DNA from: Hyphomicrobiales bacterium
GTDB taxonomy: Bacteria > Pseudomonadota > Alphaproteobacteria > Rhizobiales > HXMU1428-3
Length of the DNA: 18,504 bases
Assembly (NCBI GenBank): GCA_021775385.1
Contig: JAJFHW010000298.1
Span: 1-18,504 of the forward strand
Direction: 5' to 3'
Numbering within the stretch: position 1 is the stretch's first letter; each line of letters starts with the position of its first letter. A program made the translations under genes and the position numbers. The notes beneath the pieces are model-generated. The model ran no database searches, had not been told where the DNA came from, and saw only the letters and a list, made by a program, of their open reading frames with translations. Positions 8,383 to 14,328 of the stretch are shown here, piece after piece.

Positions 8383-8796
8383 CTATGCAAAGAGAGGAGG
8401 GCCACGTTTTAACGTGGTAAGGAGAAAGTGATTTTGCTTTTGTCTCGACTTTAACTCGAGCCGATAATTTACTTTTTGAACATGAGAAGGCAACGGAAGT
8501 CTGACTTCAGCATCAGGTTGAAGGATTGCAACTGGTTGCGCTGCACTATAACAAAGCGGGCATTCAAAATGTTGCTTTGGCTGCTCGCTTTGATCCGTAT
8601 TCTCTAGTTCACTAATATCAATCCACTTATAACCTTGAGCCGTACAAATCAAAATTTTTGTAGAGCTTTCAAATTGTGATGTTGTTTGAGAAAGTGAATA
8701 AACAGAAGCTTGCACAAGTGATGGCAGCAAGGCGTTCACGAGGAACACCCACACAAAAAGAAAAGATACTTTTTTAAACCACACTTGTTTACACAT
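8383..8796 (-). CDS. DUF2946-family exported Cys/His protein
   Basis: The 137-residue product has a signal peptide or membrane anchor (about 1-31), then Cys51 in LICTAQG, a HFECPLC cluster (His76, Cys79, Cys82), and a C-terminal RGPP near residues 131-134. This combination is what I know as DUF2946, a small family often encoded beside TonB receptors and metal genes, copper included; no function is established. The Cys/His set could bind a metal in the periplasm. The ATG at 8796 is preferred; a TTG at 8805 would add three residues. Neither has a strong ribosome site. It is the first gene of the minus-strand TonB cluster, 106 bases before the receptor gene. Confidence 0.8.
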   Translation of the reverse strand: MCKQVWFKKVSFLFVWVFLVNALLPSLVQASVYSLSQTTSQFESSTKILICTAQGYKWIDISELENTDQSEQPKQHFECPLCYSAAQPVAILQPDAEVRLPLPSHVQKVNYRLELKSRQKQNHFLLTTLKRGPPLFA

Positions 8797-8892
8797 GATC
8801 GGCAACTTAAGAAAATCTTATCTCGAAATCAATTATTATTTCAAATCTTTTTGTCGCGGGGTGAATTTTTCAAGAACTTTATCCACTTAGAG

Positions 8893-8918
8893 AGGTGAGA
8901 GGTTTTTTAATCTCACTT
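8893..8918. repeat. Inverted repeat in the divergent intergenic region
   Basis: AGGTGAGA (8893-8900) pairs with TCTCACTT (8911-8918), allowing one G-T pair, around a loop with a six-T run. It lies about 100 bases upstream of the DUF2946 start, in the space between the two divergent operons. It may be a protein site or a 5' leader hairpin; its function is unknown. Confidence 0.3.
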
Positions 8919-8949
8919 GTTTAATGGATTTGAGAGGAAATTGTCATAA

Positions 8950-8969
8950 TTCAGGTTTACCAACCTGAA
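8950..8969. promoter_or_regulatory. Perfect palindrome between divergent operons (candidate operator)
   Basis: TTCAGGTT-TACC-AACCTGAA is a perfect 8-base inverted repeat with a 4-base centre. It sits 98 bases upstream of the sensor kinase start and 153 bases upstream of the DUF2946 start. A TATACT at 8993-8998 could be the -10 of a promoter toward the kinase, which would put the palindrome just upstream of the weak -35 area. There is no T-run, so a terminator is unlikely. The regulator that would bind it is unknown. Confidence 0.4.
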
Positions 8970-9067
8970 CGGTAAAATTGATAAGCCTAATATATACTGA
9001 TACCATTACTCGTAAATATTCAATTATTCGGTTCCGTGTATTGTGCGCTAGCTGAGGGGGGTAAGAA

Positions 9068-10813
9068 ATGAGAAATAGGTGGGTGGTCATAGCCATCGTC
9101 TTATCGCTTTTGGTTATGAGTTTTATCTATTTTGCATCATATGGTTTTTTTAAAACGGAAGAACTGCAAAAACAAGAAGCGCGGGTATCGCTTTATAGAA
9201 GCACTCTTGTAAATGCTCTTGAGAGGTATCAATTTCTCCCCTTCATTTTATCAAAAGATCCTTTCGTAATCGCAGGAGCCACAGGTAAAGACTTGCCTGG
9301 CTTAAACCTTCGATTAAAAACATTCGTCAAACAGCAAGGCCTTGAAGCCATCTATTTAATGAACAAAGAGGGTGTAACTGTTGCCGCTTCAAATTTTGAT
9401 AAACCACTAAATTTCATCGGCCAGAATTATAGTTTTCGTCCCTATTTCAAAACCGCGCTAAGAGGCTCAGAGGGGACGTTTTTTGGCATTGGTGCGACAA
9501 CATCAAGGCCAGGGTATTTCATAGCAAGACCTGTTTACATAGAAAAAAAAGTCGCAGGGGTTATTGCCATAAAGTTAGGTCTGACTGGGTTGCAAGAAAC
9601 ATGGCGTAAGAGTGGTGAAAATGTATTTGTGTCAAACAAACAAGGGGTAATCGTACTCTCTTCAAATCAAGATATGCTATACAAAACTCTAAGTCCTCTA
9701 GATGATATTAGCCGTAATAAAATTATAGCAGGCAAGCAGTTTTTAAACCAGCCTCTATCCCCTTTAGGGTGGAAGGTTGGAGAAAAAAATGAAGTGATAC
9801 TCAATGGAAAACCATTCATGCATGTATCAGCCCCTATTTCTAAAAGGGCATGGCAGTTGCACTATCTGGCTACAGAAGACCGTGTGCAGGAACGAGCATC
9901 CTTTGTGGTAATAATTGGAGCGATTGCGGTATCTGTATGGATGACCATTTTTGCGACCATTCGTTCAAAACGAATTCGCATCGCCCTTGAAGCCTCACAA
10001 AAAGACAGGCAATCTCTACAAAAAGTAAATAAGAATCTCGAACAAGAGATCGTTGAACGACGTATGGCAGAAAAACGTTTGAAAAAAGCCCAAGAAGATC
10101 TCGCTCAGGCAAGTAAGTTAGCGGCACTTGGCCAATTATCAGCTTCAGTTACCCATGAATTAGGCCAACCAATCGCAGCAATGAGAAATTATCTGGTTGC
10201 CTATGAATTGGAGAATGAGGCTGAAGGCCCATCAATTACCATCGATCGTTTAAATGCGATCGTTTTGCGAATGGAAAATATTACAAAACAATTGAGGTTT
10301 TTCGCAGAACCTGGAAACAACCAATTAGAAGAGTTGGATTTAAGAAATATATTCAAGGGAGCACGTGACATTATCGCTCATAATATCACTTCATCCGGGG
10401 TCGATCTAAATGTTGAGATAAGTCAAAGCCCTATAATCATTGAGGGAAATAGATTGCGACTTGAGCAAGTGCTAATCAATTTAATCAGCAACAGCATCTT
10501 GGCAATGGAAAACAGTACAGTAAAAAAAATCGACATCTTGATGAAGGAAGAAAATGAAAACGCAATTCTAGCGGTAAAAGATACCGGCTGTGGTGTTGCA
10601 AATCGCACTATAGAAGAATTGCAGGAACCCTTTCACACTACGAGAGAATCCGGTCAAGGCATGGGGCTTGGACTGGCTATTTCTGCTGCGATTATAAAAG
10701 AACATCATGGTAAGATTGAAGTTCAGAATATAGAAGTCCAAAATAATGAAGAATGCGGAGCCTGTTTTTCTTTAATGTTACCAATTAAAAAGAAGAAAAA
10801 AATTCATGGATGA
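9068..10813 (+). CDS. dctB: DctB-like C4-dicarboxylate-type sensor histidine kinase
   Basis: A 581-residue membrane kinase. Helix 1 is at about 6-24 and helix 2 at about 278-298, enclosing a periplasmic double-Cache sensor with the DctB-like signature FIGQNYSFRPYF, GIGATTSRPGYFIARPV (about 116-156). A coiled coil (about 305-350) leads to the HisKA motif SVTHELGQP with His363. The ATPase domain has an N box (Asn472, Asn476), G1 DTGCGV (506-511), F box EPFHTT and G2 GQGMGLGL. A GAGGGGGG ribosome site precedes the ATG. Its last 8 bases overlap the regulator gene, so the pair is translationally coupled. In this family the kinase senses an extracellular organic acid and phosphorylates DctD. The TRAP genes downstream make it the likely sensor for their substrate. 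Confidence 0.92.
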   Translation: MRNRWVVIAIVLSLLVMSFIYFASYGFFKTEELQKQEARVSLYRSTLVNALERYQFLPFILSKDPFVIAGATGKDLPGLNLRLKTFVKQQGLEAIYLMNKEGVTVAASNFDKPLNFIGQNYSFRPYFKTALRGSEGTFFGIGATTSRPGYFIARPVYIEKKVAGVIAIKLGLTGLQETWRKSGENVFVSNKQGVIVLSSNQDMLYKTLSPLDDISRNKIIAGKQFLNQPLSPLGWKVGEKNEVILNGKPFMHVSAPISKRAWQLHYLATEDRVQERASFVVIIGAIAVSVWMTIFATIRSKRIRIALEASQKDRQSLQKVNKNLEQEIVERRMAEKRLKKAQEDLAQASKLAALGQLSASVTHELGQPIAAMRNYLVAYELENEAEGPSITIDRLNAIVLRMENITKQLRFFAEPGNNQLEELDLRNIFKGARDIIAHNITSSGVDLNVEISQSPIIIEGNRLRLEQVLINLISNSILAMENSTVKKIDILMKEENENAILAVKDTGCGVANRTIEELQEPFHTTRESGQGMGLGLAISAAIIKEHHGKIEVQNIEVQNNEECGACFSLMLPIKKKKKIHG

Positions 10814-12152
10814 GATTGTAGAAAAAAATTATCGTGTCATTGTTGTTGATGATGATAAAGAAATGCGCGCATCTCTCACTTACTTGCTCACCAAAGCAAA
10901 ATGGCAAGTGAAAAGTCTTGGACGTGCGGAAGATACAGAACGAGAATTAGAAAAATTTAATGCTGATGTTATTCTCAGCGATGTTCGTATGCCCGGAATG
11001 GATGGTCTTGAATTACTAAAGAAACTTAAAAAATTAAATGCCCCTCCAATGGTCTTAATCTCGGCTCATGGAGATATCCCACTTGCTGTTGAAGTTATGC
11101 AAAACGGAGCTTATTCATTTATTGAAAAGCCAACAGATCCACGCCGAATTTTAACAGTTTTAAGAAATGCTGCAGAGCATTATCGTCTTTCACAAGATAC
11201 AAAACGCTTAAAAGCCCAACTTGCTGATTTGTCAGGACTGGACAGAGCTCTCTTGGGTAAAACAGAAGTCATCAAAACTTTAAAAGAAGATATAGTCGAC
11301 CTCGCTAGAACAGATATTTCAGTTATGCTGTTAGGAGAAACAGGGACAGGAAAAGAACTTGTGGCAAGGGGAGTACATAATCTAAGCCCACGTGTAAACT
11401 CACCTTTCAAAGTATTAAATTGTGCGACCATACCAGTGCAGAATTTTGAAGAAATCATGTATGGAATAAAGGGCGAAAAAAAAGGTATTTTAGATAAAGT
11501 TCAGGCTGGAACCTTATTCCTGGATGACCTCAGTAATTGCCCGGTAGAACTCCAACCAAAAATTTTGCGGATTATTGAAGAAAAAGAATTCATTCCAATC
11601 GGAGGCGATGAACCACAAAAATTAGATGTACGGTATATCTCAGCGGTTGACGAAACGATCGATCAAAAAGTCAAAGAAGGGAAAATCCGTAAAGATTTAT
11701 ATTACCATCTAAACACTTTAATAATGAGGGTTCCGCCATTGCGAGATAGACGGGAAGATATCCCGCTTCTCTATGCCCATTATATGGAGCAATATGGCGA
11801 GCTATACGAAGTGCTCACACCTGAAATCACCACAGAAGACATGACGCTGCTCATGTCCCATGAATGGTTAGGCAATGTGAGAGAGTTAAGGAATGTAGCG
11901 GAACGAAGGATTTTAATGGCGCGGCGGGGCGGTGGTTCGGTCAACGAAGCTTTACAATTAGACACTAATCTGGATGATGTTCCAGGAACATTGAGAGAAG
12001 CAGTCGCAGCACTGGAGCGACAATTAATAGCCCAAGCTCTCAAAGCCAATCAAGGCCGAATGGAGGCTGTAGCTGAAGCGCTGGGTATTGGACGCAGAAC
12101 CTTAAACGAAAAAATCGTTAAACTCGGTCTAAATAAAAATGAAGTTTTATAG
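10806..12152 (+). CDS. dctD: DctD-like response regulator with degenerate sigma-54 (AAA+) domain
   Basis: A 448-residue protein with a receiver (about 8-125: Asp15-17, phospho-acceptor Asp59 in SDVRMPGMDG, Ser86, Lys108), an AAA+ domain (about 145-375) and a Fis-type helix-turn-helix (about 403-442). Walker A is intact (GETGTGKE, 177-184). The GAFTGA loop that touches sigma-54 is absent: EEIMYGIKGEKKGILDKVQ leads directly into GTLFLDD, about 8 residues shorter than normal. Walker B ends Asp240-Asp241 instead of Asp-Glu; the sensor I region reads SAVDET where AATNRD is usual; the second arginine of the FRxDLYYRLN motif is His301. DNA binding and phosphorylation should survive, but sigma-54 activation should not. 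It may act with sigma-70, as GAFTGA-less NtrC of Rhodobacter capsulatus does. It overlaps dctB by 8 bases. Confidence 0.9.
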   Translation: MDEIVEKNYRVIVVDDDKEMRASLTYLLTKAKWQVKSLGRAEDTERELEKFNADVILSDVRMPGMDGLELLKKLKKLNAPPMVLISAHGDIPLAVEVMQNGAYSFIEKPTDPRRILTVLRNAAEHYRLSQDTKRLKAQLADLSGLDRALLGKTEVIKTLKEDIVDLARTDISVMLLGETGTGKELVARGVHNLSPRVNSPFKVLNCATIPVQNFEEIMYGIKGEKKGILDKVQAGTLFLDDLSNCPVELQPKILRIIEEKEFIPIGGDEPQKLDVRYISAVDETIDQKVKEGKIRKDLYYHLNTLIMRVPPLRDRREDIPLLYAHYMEQYGELYEVLTPEITTEDMTLLMSHEWLGNVRELRNVAERRILMARRGGGSVNEALQLDTNLDDVPGTLREAVAALERQLIAQALKANQGRMEAVAEALGIGRRTLNEKIVKLGLNKNEVL

Positions 12153-12154
12153 CG

Positions 12155-12318
12155 CGGTTGCTGGTGGGCAACTAAAGCTCCACTAAGAAAGCGCGATTAC
12201 TTCGTGCCGGTTGCTGGTGGGCAACTAAAGCGCCACTAAGAAAGCGCGGTTGCTTCGTGCCGGTTGCTAGTGGGCAACTGAAGGCACACTAAAAAGTCAA
12301 CTAAAGCGCCACTAAGAA
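12155..12318. repeat. 53-base tandem repeats after dctD
   Basis: Three copies start at 12155, 12208 and 12261, a spacing of exactly 53 bases. The first two differ at about 3 of 53 positions. The third matches over its first 22 bases or so, then degenerates and is followed by a partial copy (12298-12318, CAACTAAAGCGCCACTAAG and following bases). Every full copy keeps the dyad GTTGC-N6-GCAAC (12157-12172, 12210-12225, 12263-12278). The array starts just after the dctD stop and ends about 195 bases before dctP. It could be repeated protein sites for dctP control, a structured 3' leader of the dctBD message, or an expanded repeat with no role. There are no distinct spacers, so it is not CRISPR. 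Confidence 0.85.
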
Positions 12319-12358
12319 TACCTCCCCCTCCTCCTCGGAGGCCTGCTACACTAGCAAC
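12263..12358 (+). other. Predicted RNA stem closing over the end of the repeat array
   Basis: GTTGCTAGTG (12263-12272, third repeat copy) is perfectly complementary to CACTAGCAAC (12349-12358). Between them lies a small hairpin, CCTCCTCGGAGG (12330-12341). This 10-base pairing competes with the local GTTGC/GCAAC dyad of the same copy, so two alternative folds are possible in a transcript reading through from dctD. Whether they are used is unknown. Confidence 0.4.
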
Positions 12359-12382
12359 AGAATAGCCGTGAGAGAAAACAAG

Positions 12383-12402
12383 CTCTGCGGAAATCCGCAG
12401 AG
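12383..12402. promoter_or_regulatory. Perfect 20-base palindrome upstream of dctP (candidate DctD binding site)
   Basis: CTCTGCGGAAATCCGCAGAG is a perfect inverted repeat centred about 121 bases before the dctP ATG. From memory, DctD upstream activating sites in rhizobia have a similar TGCGGA/TCCGCA core; this should be checked against published sites. The spot suits an upstream activator site for the DctD-like regulator encoded just before it. As RNA it would form an 8-pair hairpin with an AAAT loop, but no T-run follows, so a terminator role is less likely. Confidence 0.55.
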
Positions 12403-12436
12403 AAAGGTAAAATTATACGCAATTTTCTTCATAGAC

Positions 12437-12478
12437 ATGTCTTCATAAATGTCTTTATCATGTGGACCAAAGTACAAT
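12437..12478 (+). promoter_or_regulatory. Probable dctP promoter region
   Basis: Between the palindrome and dctP lie a 10-base palindrome AGACATGTCT (12433-12442), two direct copies of ATGTCTT (12437-12443, 12449-12455) and a TACAAT (12473-12478) that could serve as a sigma-70 -10. The -35 position is poor, as expected for an activator-dependent promoter. I find no TGGCAC-N5-TTGC sigma-54 promoter in 12403-12513. The -10 call is tentative. Confidence 0.3.
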
Positions 12479-12513
12479 AATTTCTTGTAACTTTTCATTC
12501 TGGGAGGAAAACT

Positions 12514-13527
12514 ATGAAAAGATCAATTATGAAGACGGTTGTAGCTGGTGCAATAACGTGTGCATTCGTTGCAGAAGCTGCGGCAACTGAATGGAATGTG
12601 TCACTCTGGGGTAAAAGAAGAGCGTTTACCGAGCATGTTGAAAAATTAGCAGAGCTAGTTGAAAAGAAAACAGACGGTAAATTTAAACTAAAAATTTCCT
12701 ATGGCGGTCTTTCTAAAAATAAAGAAAATTTGGATGGCATCTCTATCGGTGCATTTGAAATGGCGCAGTTCTGTGCCGGATATCACGCAGATAAAAACCC
12801 ATCTATAACAGTTCTCGAGTTGCCTTTCTTAGGCGTTAAATCACTCGAACAAGAAGTGAAAATTTCAAAGGCAGTATATAATCACCCAGCTGTAAAAAAA
12901 GACTTGGCCAGATGGAGTGCAACTCTTCTTATGCCATCTCCTTTGCCTCAATATAATGTTTTAGGTGTTGGAAAAAAACCTGGCGGTCTTGCAGATTTCA
13001 AGGGCTTAACAGTGCGCGCAACCGGTGGTATTGGCCGTGCGATGAAAGCCGTTGGTGCTGTCCCAACTTCTATGTCAGCATCTGAAGTTCGCCAGGCATT
13101 GGACAGCGGTGTTATTAAAGCCGTTGCATTCGCCCCTCATGCTCACATGGCATTTGGAACAGTCGAAAAAGGCAAATGGTGGACAACCAATCTTAACCCA
13201 GGCACCGTGAACTGCCCTGTTGTTGTAAACACTGATGCGTTGAATAAGCTAAACAAATCAGAAAAAGAAGCACTTCTAGGGTCTGTCGATGAAGCTCTTG
13301 ATCATTATGTAACCACATACAACAAAAAAACGATGGCTGCATGGGGACCTAAATTAGAGAGTAAAAAAATCGAGAAAGTTACATTCAGCGACGATGCATT
13401 AGCAGCCTTTAAGAAAAAGGTAGCGGCACCAGCAGCAAATGCCTGGATTGAACAAAACAAAAAACGCGGACTACCAGCAAAGGAATTATATGATCTGGTA
13501 GTAAGTGAAATTAAAAAAACGAACTAA
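12514..13527 (+). CDS. dctP: TRAP transporter periplasmic substrate-binding protein (DctP family)
   Basis: A 337-residue exported protein with a signal peptide (about 1-24, ending EAAA before TEWNVS). The TRAP receptor fold is indicated by the FCAGYHADKNPSITVLELPFL region (about 87-106), the GLTVRATGGIGRAMKAVGAVP region with Arg168 at the position that usually binds the substrate carboxylate, and the SASEVRQALDSGVIKAVAF region (188-206). GGGAGG at 12502-12507 is a strong ribosome site 6 bases before the ATG; Met6 is a less likely start. It delivers an organic acid, probably a carboxylate, to DctQM. The DctB-like sensor upstream suggests a C4-dicarboxylate-like ligand, but the receptor does not look like classical DctP and its substrate cannot be read directly. 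Confidence 0.93.
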   Translation: MKRSIMKTVVAGAITCAFVAEAAATEWNVSLWGKRRAFTEHVEKLAELVEKKTDGKFKLKISYGGLSKNKENLDGISIGAFEMAQFCAGYHADKNPSITVLELPFLGVKSLEQEVKISKAVYNHPAVKKDLARWSATLLMPSPLPQYNVLGVGKKPGGLADFKGLTVRATGGIGRAMKAVGAVPTSMSASEVRQALDSGVIKAVAFAPHAHMAFGTVEKGKWWTTNLNPGTVNCPVVVNTDALNKLNKSEKEALLGSVDEALDHYVTTYNKKTMAAWGPKLESKKIEKVTFSDDALAAFKKKVAAPAANAWIEQNKKRGLPAKELYDLVVSEIKKTN

Positions 13528-13544
13528 ATTACAAACGTTTGAAA

Positions 13545-13593
13545 TTTACTGGAGTAAAGAGTGTGATTTAGGTCGCCCCTTTATTCCAGTAAA
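13545..13593 (+). promoter_or_regulatory. Long stem-loop between dctP and dctQ
   Basis: TTTACTGGAGTAAAG (13545-13559) pairs with CTTTATTCCAGTAAA (13579-13593): 15 pairs including one G-T, around a 19-base loop. No T-run follows, so full termination is unlikely. It lies just past the dctP stop in the 92-base gap before dctQ. Such hairpins can protect the upstream message and lower expression of downstream membrane genes, which would suit a transporter needing more receptor than permease. Confidence 0.65.
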
Positions 13594-13619
13594 ACTCTTT
13601 ATGTTTGGGGGAGAGACAA

Positions 13620-14246
13620 ATGGCAGCAACTGGATCAGTACGAACTGATGGAACTTTGCTGAGTAGGCTTGATCAGTTTCTTTATAAAATTGAAACAGTA
13701 TTTTGTCTCATTGGTGGACTAGCTGTTTTTTCTCTGATGATCCTCGCAGTTATAAGTGTAACTGGGCGGCATTTATTCAATCAACCATTATCAGGTTATG
13801 TCGATTGGATCGAAATTATCATGCCCGTGATTGCGTTCTTAGGAATTTCTTTTTCTCAAAGGTTGGGTGGCCATATCCGTATGGACATCCTGATTATGAA
13901 TTTAAAAGGACGTCCATTGTGGATCGTAGAACTCATCTCATCAATCATAATTCTTATATTAATTTTGTTACTGCTTTGGGGCAGTTGGGCGCATTTCCTG
14001 CGCTCCTTTGATATGTCTGCTCCTTTATGGAGTAGAGATTCAAGTGTTGATATCGGGCTGCCTATCTGGCCAGCTAAACTTATTGTGCCTCTTGCATTTT
14101 TCATTCTGGTGATGAGACTGGTTTTACAAATTTGGGGATATGCTCGCGCTATATACGAAGGTTCGGATGAGCCCGTTGCGGTACCTCTACCTGAGGGCGC
14201 TGCCGAATTGGCAGCAGCAGAAGCAAAAATAGTCTCAGAAAAATAA
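13620..14246 (+). CDS. dctQ: TRAP transporter small membrane subunit (DctQ family)
   Basis: This 208-residue protein has four predicted membrane helices (about 26-50, 62-80, 101-122 and 147-168, numbered from the ATG) and family features GRHLFNQPLSGYVDWIEI and SQRLGGHIRMDILI. The ATG at 13620 follows GGGGGAGAG by about 4 bases and is preferred to an in-frame TTG at 13605 that lies within that ribosome site. DctQ pairs with DctM to form the sodium-coupled permease fed by the periplasmic receptor. The C-terminal tail is Ala/Glu-rich and cytoplasmic. It lies between dctP and dctM in the usual P-Q-M order. Confidence 0.93.
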   Translation: MAATGSVRTDGTLLSRLDQFLYKIETVFCLIGGLAVFSLMILAVISVTGRHLFNQPLSGYVDWIEIIMPVIAFLGISFSQRLGGHIRMDILIMNLKGRPLWIVELISSIIILILILLLLWGSWAHFLRSFDMSAPLWSRDSSVDIGLPIWPAKLIVPLAFFILVMRLVLQIWGYARAIYEGSDEPVAVPLPEGAAELAAAEAKIVSEK

Positions 14247-14328
14247 ATGAAAATAAGCAAGAGAGGCATCAAGTGAAATTTCAGCCTCAATCAAAGTTTC
14301 ACAGAGATTAAAGAACAGAGATAAGAAC

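Noticed and set aside
12155..12318. CRISPR-like array
   Set aside because: The 53-base units abut with no unique spacers between them and no cas gene is nearby; this is a plain tandem repeat.
12403..12513. Sigma-54 promoter before dctP
   Set aside because: The best stretch, TGGACCAAAGTACA, lacks the GC of the -12 element at the required spacing. No TGGCAC-N5-TTGC match was found.
13605..13619. TTG start of dctQ at 13605
   Set aside because: The TTG falls within the purine-rich ribosome site of the ATG at 13620.
14273..14302. GTGAAA/TTTCAC dyad between dctQ and dctM
   Set aside because: Only six pairs with an AT-rich loop; too weak to call a regulatory hairpin.
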